Source: Cristatella mucedo (taxonomy: Eukaryota; Bryozoa; Phylactolaemata; Cristatellidae). From it: DNA of 64,000 nucleotides. A model generated the notes under the pieces. It made no database searches. It was given only the letters and a program-made list of their open reading frames with translations, and had not been told where the DNA came from. Location of the stretch: contig WPIO01000236.1 of the NCBI GenBank assembly GCA_009760855.2, positions 62,001 to 126,000 of the forward strand. The letters are read 5' to 3'. A program made the position numbers and the translations under genes. This document shows, piece after piece, positions 12,561-26,065 of the stretch. The first letter of the stretch is position 1, and every line of letters begins with the position of its first letter.

Positions 12561-13180
12561 GAGTGCTGCACCATGTTTAAAGCATTTCGCACGTAAATAA
12601 CACGTTTCGCACGAGTTCGCATCAGATCGCGGAATATGTAGAAACTTCAAATCTGCATTTCGGAGCGTGCGCTGACTGGCAGCAGAGTGCTGCACCATGT
12701 TTAAAGCATTTCGCACGTAAATAACACGTTTCGCACGAGTTCGCAGCAGATCGCGGAATATGTAGAAACTTCAAATCTGCATGTCGGAGCGTGGGCTGAC
12801 TGGCAGCAGAGTGCTGCACCATGTTTAAAGCATTTCGCACGTAAATAACACGTTTCGCACGAGTTCGCAGCAGATCGCGGAATATGTAGAAACTTCAAAT
12901 CTGCATTTCGGAGCGTGCGCTGACTGGCAGCAGAGTGCTGCACCATGTTTAAAGCATTTCGCACGTAAATAACACGTTTCGCACGAGTTCGCAGCAGATC
13001 GCGGAATATGTAGAAACTTCAAATCTGCATGTCGGAGCGTGCGCTGACTGGCAGCAGAGTGCTGCACCATGTTTAAAGCATTTCGCACGTAAATAACACG
13101 TTTCGCACAAGTTCGCAGCAGATCGCGGAATATGTAGAAACTTCAAATCTGCATTTCGGAGCGTGGGCTGACTGGCAGCA

Positions 13181-13926
13181 GAGTGCTGCACCATGTTTAA
13201 AGCATTTCGCACGTAAATAACACGTTTCGCACAAGTTCGCATCAGATCGCGGAATATGTAGAAACTTATAATCTGCATTTCGGAGCGTGCTGCTGACTGA
13301 CAGCAGAGTGCTGCACCATGTTTAAAGCATTTCGCACGTAAATAACACGTTTCGCACAAGTTCGCACCAGATCGCGGAATATGTAGAAACTTTAAATCTG
13401 CATGTCGGAGCGTGCACTGACTGGCAGCAGAGTGCTGCACCATGTTTAAAGCATTTCGCACGTAAATAACACGTTTCGCAAGAGTTCGGAGCAGATCGCG
13501 GAATGTCTAGAAACTTCCAAATCTGCCTGTCGGAGCGTGTTCTGACTTGCAGCAGAGTGCTGCACCATGTTTAATGCATTTCGCACGTAAATAACACGTT
13601 TCGCACGAGTTTGCAGCAGATCGCGGAAGATGTAGAAACTTCAAATCTGCATGTCGGAGCGTGCCCTGACATGCAGCAGAGTGCTGCACCATGTTTAAAG
13701 CATTTCGCACGTAAATAACACGTTTCGCACGAGTTCGCAGCAGATCGCGGAATATGTAGAAACTTTAAATCTGCATGTCGGAGCGTGTGCTGACTGGCAG
13801 CAGAGTGCTGCACCATGTTTAAAGCATTTCGCACGTAAATAACACGTTTCGCACGAGTTCGCAGCAGATCGCGGAATATGTAGAAACTTCAAATCTGCAT
13901 TTCGGAGCGTGAGCTGACTGGCAGCA
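13181..13926. repeat. Ordered block copy (A', B, C, D, E, F)
   Basis: Units start at 13181, 13306, 13430, 13555, 13679 and 13803. A' has cttataatctg and one extra base (gtgctgctgac). C has TCTAGA at 13506 and one extra a in cttccaaatc. D has the full signature including ggaagatg. E has cagcag, ctttaaa and gtgtgctgac. F has gcatttcgg and gtgagctgac. C to F match 24578-25073 almost base for base, apart from that one extra base. Confidence 0.92.
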
Positions 13927-15546
13927 GAGTGCTGCACCATGTTTAAAGCATTTCGCACGTAAATAATAACACGTTTCGCACGAGTTCGCAGCAGATCGCG
14001 GAATATGTAGAAACTTCAAATCTGCATGTCGGAGCGTGAGCTGACTGGCAGCAGAGTGCTGCACCATGTTTAAAGCATTTTTCACGTAAATAACACGTTT
14101 CGCACGAGAGTTCGCACCAGATCGCGGAATATGTAGAAACTTCAAATCTGCATGTCGGAGCGCGTGCTGACTGGCAGCAGAGTGCTGCACCATGTTTAAA
14201 GCATTTCGCACGTAAATAACACGTTTCGCACAAGTTCGCATCAGATCGCGGAATATGTAGAAACTTCAAATCTGCATTTCGGAGCGTGCGCTGACTGGCA
14301 GCAGAGTGCTGCACCATGTTTAAAGCATTTCGCACGTAAATAACACGTTTCGCACAAGTTCGCACCAGATCGCGGAATATGTAGAAACTTTAAATCTGCA
14401 TGTCGGAGCGTGTGCTGACTGGCAGCAGAGTGCTGCACCATGTTTAAAGCATTTCGCACGTAAATAACACGTTTCGCAAGAGTTCGCAGCAGATCGCGGA
14501 ATATGTAGAAACTTCAAATCTGCATGTCGGAGCGTGTGCTGACTTGCAGCAGAGTGCTGCACCATGTTTAAAGCATTTCGCACGTAAATAACACGTTTCG
14601 CACAAGTTCGCAGCAGATCGCGGAATATGTAGAAACTTCAAATCTGCATTTCGGAGCGTGCGCTGACTGGCAGCAGAGTGCTGCACCATATTTAAAGCAT
14701 TTCGCACGTAAATAACAATTTTCGCACAAGTTCGCACCAGATCGCGGAATATGTAGAAACTTTAAATCTGCATGTCGGAGCGTGCGCTGACTGGCAGCAG
14801 AGTGCTGCACCATGTTTAAAGCATTTCGCACGTAAATAACACGTTTCGCAAGAGTTCGGAGCAGATCGCGGAATATCTAGAAACTTTCAAATCTGCATGT
14901 TGGAGTGTGTGCTGACTTGCAGCAGAGTGCTGCACCATGTTTAAAGCATTTCGCACGTAAATAACACGTTTCGCACAAGTTCGCATCAGATCGCGGAATA
15001 TGTAGAAACTTCAAATCTGCATTTCGGAGCGTGCGCTGACTTGCAGCAGAGTGCTGCACCATGTTTAAAGCATTTCGCACGTAAATAACACGTTTCGCAC
15101 GAGTTCGGAGCAGATCGCGGAATATCTAGAAACTTCAAATCTGCATGTCGGAGCGTGGGCTGACTGGCAGCAGAGTGCTGCACCATGTTTAAAGCATTTC
15201 GCACGTAAATAACACGTTTCGCACGAGTTCGCAGCAGATCGCGGATATGTAGAAACTTCAAATCTGCATGTCGGAGCGTGCGCTGACTGGCAGCAGAGTG
15301 CTGCACCATGTTTAAAGCATTTCGCACGTAAATAACACGTTTCGCACGAGTTCGGAGCAGATCGCGGAATATCTAGAAACTTCAAATCTGCATGTCGGAG
15401 CGTGGGCTGACTGGCAGCAGAGTGCTGCACCATGTTTAAAGCATTTCGCACGTAAACAACACGTGTCGCACAAGTTCGCATCAGATCGCGGAATATGTAG
15501 AAACTTCAAATCTGCATTTCGGGAGTGTGCTGGCTGACTGGCAGCA

Positions 15547-16291
15547 GAGTGCTGCACCATGTTTAAAGCATTTCGCACGTAAATAACACGTTTCGCACAA
15601 GTTCGCATCAGATCGCGGAATATGTAGAAACGTATATTCTGCATTTCGGAGCGTGCGCTGACTGGCAGCAGAGTGCTGCACCATGTTTAAAGCATTTCGC
15701 ACGTAAATAACACGTTTCGCACAAGTTCGCACCAGATCGCGGAATATGTAGAAACTTTAAATCTGCATGTCGGAGCGTGCACTGACTGGCAGCAGAGTGC
15801 TGCACCATGTTTAAAGCATTTCGCACGTAAATAACACGTTTCGCAAGAGTTCGGAGCAGATCGCGGAATGTCTAGAAACTTCCAATCTGCCTGTCGGAGC
15901 GTGTTCTGACTTGCAGCAGAGTGCTGCACCATGTTTAATGCATTTCGCACGTAAATAACACGTTTCGCACGAGTTTGCAGCAGATCGCGGAAGATGTAGA
16001 AACTTCAAATCTGCATGTCGGAGCGTGCCCTGACATGCAGCAGAGTGCTGCACCATGTTTAAAGCATTTCGCAACGTAAATAACACGTTTCGCACGAGTT
16101 CGCAGCAGATCGCGGAATATGTAGAAACTTTAAATCTGCATGTCGGAGCGTGTGCTGACTGGCAGCAGAGTGCTGCACCATGTTTAAAGCATTTCGCACG
16201 TAAATAACACGTTTCGCACGAGTTCGCAGCAGATCGCGGAATATGTAGAAACTTCAAATCTGCATTTCGGAGCGTGCGCTGACTGGCAGCA
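15547..16291. repeat. Ordered block copy (A, B, C, D, E, F)
   Basis: Units start at 15547, 15671, 15795, 15919, 16043 and 16168. A has the full aaacgtatattctg signature. C has TCTAGA at 15871. D has tttaatgcattt and ggaagatg. E has one extra a (cgcaacgtaa). A C-like GG monomer with TCTAGA at 15372 lies two units before A. Confidence 0.92.
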
Positions 16292-17902
16292 GAGTGCTGC
16301 ACCATGTTTAAAGCATTTCGCACGTAAATAACACGTTTCGCACGAGTTCGCAGCAGATCGCGGAATATGTAGAAACTTCAAATCTGCATGTCGGAGCGTG
16401 CGCTGACTGGCAGCAGAGTGCTGCACCATGTTTAAAGCATTTCGCACGTAAATAACACGTTTCGCACGAGTTCGCAGCAGATCGCGGAATATGTAGAAAC
16501 TTTAAATCTGCATGTCGGAGCGTGCGCTGACTGGCAGCAGAGTGCTGCACCATGTTTAAAGCATTTCGCACGTAAATAACACGTTTCGCACAAGTTCGCA
16601 GCAGATCGCGGAATATGTAGAAACTTCAAATCTGCATTTCGGAGCGTGCTGCTGACTGGCAGCAGAGTGCTGCACCATGTTTAAAGCATTTCGCACGTAA
16701 ATAACACGTTTCGCACAAGTTCGCAGCAGATCGCGGAATATGTAGAAACTTCAAATCTGCATTTCGGAGCGTGCGCTGACTGGCAGCAGAGTGCTGCACC
16801 ATGTTTAAAGCATTTCGCACGTAAATAACACGTTTCGCACAAGTTCGCAGCAGATCGCGGAATATGTAGAAACTTCAAATCTGCATGTCGGAGCGTGCGC
16901 TGACTGCAGCAGAGTGCTGCACCATGTTTAAAGCATTTCGCACGTAAATAACACGTTTCGCACAAGTTCGCATCAGATCGCGGAATATGTAGAAACTTCA
17001 AATCTGCATTTCGGAGCGTGCGCTGACTGGCAGCAGAGTGCTGCACCATGTTTAAAGCATTTCGCACGTAAATAACACGTTTCGCACAAGTTCGCAGCAG
17101 ATCGCGGAATATGTAGAAACTTTAAATCTGCATGTCGGAGCGTGGGCTGACTGGCAGCAGAGTGCTGCACCATGTTTAAATTTTTCGCACGTAAATAACA
17201 CGTTTCGCAAGAGTTCGGCAGCAGATCGCGGAATATGTAGAAACTTCAAATCTGCATGTCGGAGCGTGTGCTGACTTGCAGCAGAGTGCTGCACCATGTT
17301 TAAAGCATTTCGCACGTAAATAACACGTTTCGCACAAGTTCGCAGCAGATCGCGGAATATGTAGAAACTTCAAATCTGCATGTCGGAGCGTGCGCTGACT
17401 GGCAGCAGAGTGCTGCACCATGTTTAAAGCATTTCGCACGTAAATAACACGTTTCGCACGAGTTCGCAGCAGATCGCGGAATATGTAGAAACTTCAAATC
17501 TGCATGTCGGAGCGTGCGCTGACTGGCAGCAGAGTGCTGCACCATGTTTAAAGCATTTCGCACGTAAATAACACGTTTCGCACGAATTCGCAGCAGATCG
17601 CGGAATATGTAGAAACTTCAAATCTGCATGTCGGAGCGTGGCTGACTGGCAGCAGAGTGCTGCACCATGTTTAAAGCATTTCGCACGTAAATAACACGTT
17701 TCGCACGAGTTCGCAGCAGATCGCGGAATATGTAGAAACTTCAAATCTGCATGTCGGAGCGTGGGCTGACTGGCAGCAGAGTGCTGCACCATGTTTAAAG
17801 CATTTCGCACGTAAATAACACGTTTCGCACAAGTTCGCATCAGATCGCGGAATATGTAGAAACTTCAAATCTGCATTTCGGAGCGTGGGCTGACTGGCAG
17901 CA

Positions 17903-18274
17903 GAGTGCTGCACCATGTTTAAAGCATTTCGCACGTAAATAACACGTTTCGCACAAGTTCGCATCAGATCGCGGAATATGTAGAAACGTATAATCTGCAT
18001 TTCGGAGCGTGCGCTGACTGGCAGCAGAGTGCTGCACCATGTTTAAAGCATTTCGCACGTAAATAACACGTTTCGCACAAGTTCGCACCAGATCGCGGAA
18101 TATGTAGAAACTTTAAATCTGCATGTCGGAGCGTGCACTGACTGGCAGCAGAGTGCTGCACCATGTTTAAAGCATTTCGCACGTAAATAACACGTTTCGC
18201 ACGAGTTCGCAGCAGATCGCGGAATATGTAGAAACTTCCAATCTGCCTGTCGGAGCGTGTGCTGACTTGCAGCA
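17903..18274. repeat. Ordered block copy (A, B, C without XbaI)
   Basis: A at 17903 has cgtataatctg. B at 18027 has ctttaaa and gcactgac. The C-like unit at 18151 keeps cttccaatctgcctg and gacttgcagc but has ordinary gcacgagttcgcag and atgtag. It is followed by a plain caccag monomer instead of D. The unit before A is the GG type (gtgggctgac) seen before most A copies. Confidence 0.85.
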
Positions 18275-20141
18275 GAGTGCTGCACCATGTTTAAAGCATT
18301 TCGCACGTAAATAACACGTTTCGCACGAGTTCGCACCAGATCGCGGAATATGTAGAAATTTCAAATCTGCATGTCGGAGCGTGCGCTGACTGCCAGCAGA
18401 GTTCTGCACCATGTTTAAAGCATTTCGCACGTAAATAACACGTTTCGCACGAGTTCGCACCAGATCGCGGAATATGTAGAAACTTCAAATCTGCATGTCG
18501 GAGCGTGTGCTGACTGGCAGCAGAGTGCTGCACCATGTTTAAAGCATTTTGCACGTAAATAACACGTTTCGCACGAGTTCGGCAGCAGATCGCGGAATAT
18601 GTAGAAACTTCAAATCTGCATGTCGGAGCGTGCGCTGACTGGCAGCAGAGTGCTGCACCATGTTTAAAGCATTTCGCACGTAAATAACACGTTTCGCACG
18701 AGTTCGCAGCAGATCGCGGAATATGTAGAAACTTCAAATCTGCATTTCGGAGCGTGCCTGCTGACTGGCAGCAGAGTGCTGCACCATGTTTAAAGCATTT
18801 CGCACGTAAATAACACGTTTCGCACGAGTTCGCAGCAGATCGCGGAATATGTAGAAACTTCAAATCTGCATGTCGGAGCGTGTGCTGACTGGCAGCAGAG
18901 TGCTGCACCATGTTTAAAGCATTTCGCACGTAAATAACACGTTTCGCACGAGTTCGCACCAGATCGCGGAATATGTAGAAACTTCAAATCTGCATGTCGG
19001 AGCGTGCTGCTGACTGGCAGCAGAGTGCTGCACCATGTTTAAAGCATTTCGCACGTAAATAACACGTTTCGCACAAGTTCGCATCAGATCGCGGAATATG
19101 TAGAAACTTCAAATCTGCATTTCGGAGCGTGGGCTGACTGGCAGCAGAGTGCTGCACCATGTTTAAAGCATTTCGCACGTAAATAACACGTTTCGCACAA
19201 GTTCGCATCAGATCGCGGAATATGTAGAAACTTTAAATCTGCATGTCGGAGCGTGCTCTGACTGGCAGCAGAGTGCTGCACCATGTTTAAAGCATTTCGC
19301 ACGTAAATAACACGTTTCGCAAGAGTTCACAGCAGATCGCGGAATATCTAGAAACTTCAAATCTGCATGTCGGAGCGTGAGCTGACTGCAGCAGAGTGCT
19401 GCACCATGTTTAAAGCATTTCGCACGTAAATAACACGTTTCGCACGAGTTTGCAGCAGATCGCGGAATATGTAGAAACTTTAAATCTGCATGTCGGAGCG
19501 TGCCCTGACATGCAGCAGAGTGCTGCACCATGTTTAAAGCATTTCGCACGTAAATAAACACGTTTCGCACGAGTTCGCAGCAGATCGCGGAATATGTAGA
19601 AACTTTAAATCTGCATGTCGGAGCGTGCGCTGACTGGCAGCAGAGTGCTGCACCATGTTTAAAGCATTTCGCACGTAAATAACACGTTTCGCACAAGTTC
19701 GCATCAGATCGCGGAATATGTAGAAACTTCAAATCTGCATTTCGGAGCGTGGGCTGACTGGCAGCAGAGTGCTGCACCATGTTTAAAGCATTTCGCACGT
19801 AAATAACACGTTTCGCACAAGTTCGCATCAGATCGCGGAATATGTAGAAACTTTAAATCTGCATTTCGGAGAGTGAGCTGACTGGCAGCAGAGTGCTGCA
19901 CCATGTTTAAAGCATTTCGCACGTAAATAACACGTTTCGCACGAGTTCGGAGCAGATCGCGGAATATGTAGAAACTTCAAATCTGCATGTCGGAGCGTGT
20001 GCTGACTGGCAGCAGAGTGCTGCACCATGTTTAAAGCATTTCGCACGTAAATAACACGTTTCGCACGAGTTTGCAGCAGATCGCGGAAGATGTAGAAACT
20101 TCAAATCTGCATGTCGGAGCGTGCCCTGACTGGCAGCAGAG

Positions 20142-20163
20142 TGCTGCACCAGTGCTGCACCAT
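20142..20163. repeat. 11-bp tandem duplication inside a monomer
   Basis: agtgctgcacc is present twice in succession, after which catttaaag follows with tg missing. The lesion lies in the unit before an ordered block. Confidence 0.8.
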
Positions 20164-20272
20164 TTAAAGCATTTCGCGCACGTAATAACACGTTTCGCAC
20201 GAGTTCGCACCAGATCGCGGAATATGTAGAAACTTTAAATCTGCATGTCGGAGCGTGCGCTGACTGGCAGCA

Positions 20273-20768
20273 GAGTGCTGCACCATGTTTAAAGCATTTC
20301 GCACGTAAATAACACGTTTCGCACAAGTTCGCATCAGATCGCGGAATATGTAGAAACGTATATTCTGCATTTCGGAGCGTGCGCTGACTGACAGCAGAGT
20401 GCTGCACCATGTTTAAAGCATTTCGCACGTAAATAACACGTTTCGCACAAGTTCGCACCAGATCGCGGAATATGTAGAAACTTTAAATCTGCATGTCGGA
20501 GCGTGTCCTGACTGGCAGCAGAGTGCTGCACCATGTTTAAAGCATTTCGCACGTAAATAACACGTTTCGCAAGAGTTCGGAGCAGATCGCGGAATGTCTA
20601 GAAACTTCCAATCTGCCTGTCGGAGCGTGTTCTAACTTGCAGCAGAGTGCTGCACCATGTTTAATGTATTTCGCACGTAAATAACACGTTTCGCACGAGT
20701 TTGCAGCAGATCGCGGAAGATGTAGAAACTTCAAATCTGCATGTCGGAGCGTGCCCTGACATGCAGCA
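20273..20768. repeat. Ordered block copy (A, B, C, D)
   Basis: Units start at 20273, 20397, 20521 and 20645. A has cgtatattctg and gactgacagc. B differs in having gtcctgac at 110-111. C has TCTAGA at 20597 and ttctaacttgc. D has tttaatgtattt, gagtttgcagc and ggaagatg. The unit after D is a plain catcag type, not E. Confidence 0.9.
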
Positions 20769-21016
20769 GAGTGCTGCACCATGTTTAAAGCATTTCGCAC
20801 GTAAATAACACGTTTCGCACAAGTTCGCATCAGATCGCGGAATATGTAGAAACTTCAAATCTGCATTTCGGAGCGTGTGCTGACTGGCAGCAGAGTGCTG
20901 CACCATGTTTAAAGCATTTCGCACGTAAATAACACGTTTCGCACAAGTTCGCATCAGATCGCGGAATATGTAGAAACTTCAAATCTGCATTTCGGAGCGT
21001 GCGCTGACTGGCAGCA

Positions 21017-21512
21017 GAGTGCTGCACCATGTTTAAAGCATTTCGCACGTAAATAACACGTTTCGCACAAGTTCGCATCAGATGGCGGATTATGTAGAAA
21101 CGTAGAATCTGCATTTCGGAGCGTGTGCTGACTGACAGCAGAGTGCTGCACCATGTTTAAAGCATTTCGCATGTAAATAACACGTTTCGCACAAGTTCGC
21201 AGCAGATCGCGGAATATGTAGAAACTTTAAATCTGCATGTCGGAGCGTGCACTGACTGGCAGCAGAGTGCTGCACCATGTTTAAAGCATTTCGCACGTAA
21301 ATAACACGTTTCGCAAGAGTTCGGAGCAGATCGCGGAATGTCTAGAAACTTCCAATCTGCCTGTCGGAGCGTGTGCTGACTTGCAGCAGAGTGCTGCACC
21401 ATGTTTAATGCATTTCGCACGTAAATAACACGTTTCGCACGAGTTTGCAGCAGATCGCGGAATATGTAGAAACTTCAAATCTGCATGTCGGAGCGTGCGC
21501 TGACTGGCAGCA
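21017..21512. repeat. Ordered block copy (A'', B, C, D-like)
   Basis: Units start at 21017, 21141, 21265 and 21389. A'' is a rare form with gatggcggattatg and aaacgtagaatctg. C has TCTAGA at 21341. The last unit has tttaatgcattt and gagtttgcagc but ordinary aatatg and gcgctgactgg, so it is D in its first half and plain in its second. Confidence 0.88.
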
Positions 21513-21770
21513 GAGTGCTGCACCATGTTTAAAGCATTTCGCACGTAAATAACACGTGTCGCACAAGTTCGCATCAGATCGCGGAATATGTAGAAACTTC
21601 AAATCTGCATTTCGGAGCGTGCGCTGACTGGCAGCAGAGTGCTGCACCATGTTTAAAGCATTTCGCACGTAAATAACACGTTTCGCACAAGTTCGCACCA
21701 GATCGCGGAATATGTAGAAACTTTAAATCTGCATGTCGGAGCGTGCACTGACTGGCAGCAGAGTGCTGCA

Positions 21771-21782
21771 CCATGCGAGTTT
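21771..21782. repeat. 36-bp deletion at a monomer junction
   Basis: ccatg (ending at monomer 15) runs directly into cgagtttgcag (from monomer 52), so positions 16-51 are missing. The left unit is B type and the right half is D-like, so the expected C is absent. This shortens the distance between flanking blocks and breaks the 124-bp phase. Confidence 0.85.
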
Positions 21783-22220
21783 GCAGCAGATCGCGGAATA
21801 TGTAGAAACTTCAAATCTGCATGTCGGAGCGTGTGCTGACTGGCAGCAGAGTGCTGCACCATGTTTAAAGCATTTCGCACGTAAATAACACGTTTCGCAC
21901 GAGTTCGGAGCAGATCGCGGAATATGTAGAAACTTCAAATCTGCATGTCGGAGCGTGGGCTGACTGGCAGCAGAGTGCTGCACCATGTTTAAAGCATTTC
22001 GCACGTAAATAACACGTTTCGCACGAGTTCGGAGCAGATCGCGGAATATGTAGAAACTTCAAATCTGCATGTCGGAGCGTGCTCTGACTGGCAGCAGAGT
22101 GCTGCACCATGTTTAAAGCATTTCGCACGTAAATAACACGTTTCGCACGAGTTCGGAGCAGATCGCGGAATATCTAGAAACTTCAAATCTGCATGTCGGA
22201 GCGTGGGCTGACTGGCAGCA

Positions 22221-22964
22221 GAGTGCTGCACCATGTTTAAAGCATTTCGCACGTAAATAACACGTTTCGCACAAGTTCGCATCAGATCGCGGAATATGTA
22301 GAAACTTCAAATCTGCATTTCGAAGCGTGGGCTGACTGGCAGCAGAGTGCTGCACCATGTTTAAAGCATTTCGCACGTAAATAACACGTTTCGCACAAGT
22401 TCGCATCAGATCGCGGAATATGTAGAAACGTATATTCTGCATTTCGGAGCGTGCGCTGACTGACTGCAGAGTGCTGCACCATGTTTAAAGCATTTCGCAC
22501 GTAAATAACACGTTTCGCACAAGTTCGCACCAGATCGCGGAATATGTAGAAACTTTAAATCTGCATGTCGGAGCGTGCACTGACTGGCAGCAGAGTGCTG
22601 CACCATGTTTAAAGCATTTCGCACGTAAATAACACGTTTCGCAAGAGTTCGGAGCAGATCGCGGAATGTCTAGAAACTTCCAATCTGCCTGTCGGAGCGT
22701 GTTCTGACTTGCAGCAGAGTGCTGCACCATGTTTAATGTATTTCGCACGTAAATAACACGTTTCGCACCAGTTTGCAGCAGATCGCGGAAGATGAAGAAA
22801 CTTCAAATCTGCATGTCGGAGCGTGCCCTGACATGCAGCAGAGTGCTGCACCATGTTTAAAGCATTTCGCACGTTAATAACACGTTTGGCACGAGTTCGC
22901 AGCAGATCGCGGAATATGTAGAAACTTTAAATCTGCATGTCGGAGCGTGTGCTGACTGGCAGCA
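22221..22964. repeat. Ordered block copy (GG, A, B, C, D, E)
   Basis: Units start at 22221, 22345, 22469, 22593, 22717 and 22841. The first carries gtgggctgac. A has cgtatattctg. C has TCTAGA at 22669. D has tttaatgtattt, caccagtttgcag (a g-to-c change from cacgag) and gatgaag. E has a tta in cacgttaataac and tttggcac. B to D closely match 12189-12560. Confidence 0.92.
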
Positions 22965-24205
22965 GAGTGCTGCACCATGTTTAAAGCATTTCGCACGTAA
23001 ATAACACGTTTCGCACGAGTTCGCAGCAGATCGCGGAATATGTAGAAACTTCAAATCTGCATGTCGGAGCGTGAGCTGACTGGCAGCAGAGTGCTGCACC
23101 ATGTTTAAAGCATTTCGCACGTAAATAACACGTTTCGCACAAGTTCGCACCAGATCGCGGAATATGTAGAAACTTTAAATCTGCATGTCGGAGCGTGCAC
23201 TGACTGGCAGCAGAGTGCTGCACCATGTTTAAAGCATTTCGCACGTAAATAACACGTTTCGCACGAGTTCGCAGCAGATCGCGGAATATGTAGAAACTTT
23301 AAATCTGCATGTGGGAGCGTGAGCTGACTGGCAGCAGAGTGCTGCACCATGTTTAAAGCATTTCGCACGTAAATAACACGTTTCGCACAAGTTCGCATCA
23401 GATCGCGGAATATGTAGAAACTTCAAATCTGCATGTCGGAGCGTGGCCTGACTGGCAGCAGAGTGCTGCACCATGTTTAAAGCATTTCGCACGTAAATAA
23501 CACGTTTCGCACAAGTTCAGAGCAGATCGCGGAATATGTAGAAACTTCAAATCTGCATTTCGGAGCGTGCGCTGACTGGCAGCAGAGTGCTGCACCATGT
23601 TTAAAGCATTTCGCACGTAAATAACACGTTTCGCACAAGTTCGCATCAGATCGCGGAATATGTAGAAACTTCAAATCTGCATTTCGGAGCGTGCGCTGAC
23701 TGGCAGCAGAGTGCTGCACCATGTTTAAAGCATTTCGCACGTAAATAACACGTTTCGCACAGAGTTCGCATCAGATCGCGGAATATGTAGAAACTTCAAA
23801 TCTGCATGTCGGAGCGTGTGCTGACTTGCAGCAGAGTGCTGCACCATGTTTAAAGCATTTCGCACGTAAATAACACGTTTCGCACGAGTTCGCACCAGAT
23901 CGCGGAATATGTAGAAACTTCAAATCTGCATGTCGGAGCGTGGGCTGACTGGCAGCAGAGTGCTGCACCATGTTTAAAGCATTTCGCACGTAAATAACAC
24001 GTTTCGCACGAGTTCAGAGCAGATCGCGGAATATCTAGAAACTTCAAATCTGCATGTCGGAGCGTGCGCTGACTGGCAGCAGAGTGCTGCACCATGTTTA
24101 AAGCATTTCGCACGTAAATAACACGTTTCGCACGAGTTCGGAGCAGATCGCGGAATATGTAGAAACTTCAAATCTGCATGTCGGAGCGTGGCCTGACTGG
24201 CAGCA

Positions 24206-25073
24206 GAGTGCTGCACCATGTTTAAAGCATTTCGCACGTAAATAACACGTTTCGCACAAGTTCGCAGCAGATCGCGGAATATGTAGAAACTTCAAATCTG
24301 CATTTCGGAGCGTGGGCTGACTGGCAGCAGAGTGCTGCACCATGTTTAAAGCATTTCGCACGTAAATAACACGTTTCGCACAAGTTCGCATCAGATCGCG
24401 GAATATGTAGAAACGTATATTCTGCATTTCGGAGCGTGCGCTGACTGGCAGCAGAGTGCTGCACCATGTTTAAAGCATTTCGCACGTAAATAACACGTTT
24501 CGCACAAGTTCGCACCAGATCGCGGAATATGTAGAAACTTTAAATCTGCATGTCGGAGCGTGCACTGACTGGCAGCAGAGTGCTGCACCATGTTTAAAGC
24601 ATTTCGCACGTAAATAACACGTTTCGCAAGAGTTCGGAGCAGATCGCGGAATGTCTAGAAACTTCCAATCTGCCTGTCGGAGCGTGTTCTGACTTGCAGC
24701 AGAGTGCTGCACCATGTTTAATGCATTTCGCACGTAAATAACACGTTTCGCACGAGTTTGCAGCAGATCGCGGAAGATGTAGAAACTTCAAATCTGCATG
24801 TCGGAGCGTGCCCTGACATGCAGCAGAGTGCTGCACCATGTTTAAAGCATTTCGCACGTAAATAACACGTTTCGCACGAGTTCGCAGCAGATCGCGGAAT
24901 ATGTAGAAACTTTAAATCTGCATGTCGGAGCGTGTGCTGACTGGCAGCAGAGTGCTGCACCATGTTTAAAGCATTTCGCACGTAAATAACACGTTTCGCA
25001 CGAGTTCGCAGCAGATCGCGGAATATGTAGAAACTTCAAATCTGCATTTCGGAGCGTGAGCTGACTGGCAGCA
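24206..25073. repeat. Ordered block copy (GG, A, B, C, D, E, F)
   Basis: Units start at 24206, 24330, 24454, 24578, 24702, 24826 and 24950. All signatures are complete: cgtatattctg in A, caccag/ctttaaa/gcactgac in B, TCTAGA at 24654 in C, ggaagatg and gccctgacatgc in D, gtgtgctgac in E, gtgagctgac in F. This is the clearest copy and the best reference for the block. Confidence 0.93.
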
Positions 25074-25569
25074 GAGTGCTGCACCATGTTTAAAGCATTT
25101 CGCACGTAAATAACACGTTTCGCACGAGTTCGCAGCAGATCGCGGAATATGTAGAAACTTCAAATCTGCATGTCGGAGCGTGTGCTGACTGGCAGCAGAG
25201 TGCTGCACCATGTTTAAAGCATTTCGCACGTAAATAACACGTTTCGCACGAGTTCGCAGCAGATCGCGGAATATGTAGAAACTTTAAATCTGCATGTCGG
25301 AGCGTGTGCTGACTGGCAGCAGAGTGCTGCACCATGTTTAAAGCATTTCGCACGTAAATAACACGTTTCGCACAAGTTCGCATCAGATCGCGGAATATGT
25401 AGAAACTTCAAATCTGCATGTCGGAGCGTGAGCTGACTGGCAGCAGAGTGCTGCACCATGTTTAAAGCATTTCGCACGTAAATAACACGTTTCGCACAAG
25501 TTCGCATCAGATCGCGGAATATGTAGAAACTTCAAATCTGCATTTCGGAGCGTGCGCTGACTGGCAGCA

Positions 25570-26065
25570 GAGTGCTGCACCATGTTTAAAGCATTTCGCA
25601 CGTAAATAACACGTTTCGCACAAGTTCGCATCAGATCGCGGAATATGTAGAAACTTATAATCTGCATTTCGGAGCGTGCGCTGACTGACAGCAGAGTGCT
25701 GCACCATGTTTAAAGCATTTCGCACGTAAATAACACGTTTCGCACAAGTTCGCACCAGATCGCGGAATATGTAGAAACTTTAAATCTGCATGTCGGAGCG
25801 TGCACTGACTGGCAGCAGAGTGCTGCACCATGTTTAAAGCATTTCGCACGTAAATAACACGTTTCGCAAGAGTTCGGAGCAGATCGCGGAATGTCTAGAA
25901 ACTTCCAATCTGCCTGTCGGAGCGTGTTCTGACTTGCAGCAGAGTGCTGCACCATGTTTAATGCATTTCGCACGTAAATAACACGTTTCGCACAAGTTCG
26001 CAGCAGATCGCGGAATATGTAGAAACTTCAAATCTGCATTTCGGAGCGTGAGCTGACTTGCAGCA
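25570..26065. repeat. Ordered block copy with hybrid D
   Basis: A' (cttataatctg) starts at 25570, B at 25694, C at 25818 (TCTAGA at 25894) and the next unit at 25942. That unit begins as D (tttaatgcattt) but continues cacaagttcgcagcag, gcatttcgg, gagctgacttgc, none of which are D features. It is a chimera with a switch between monomer positions about 25 and 53. Confidence 0.88.
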
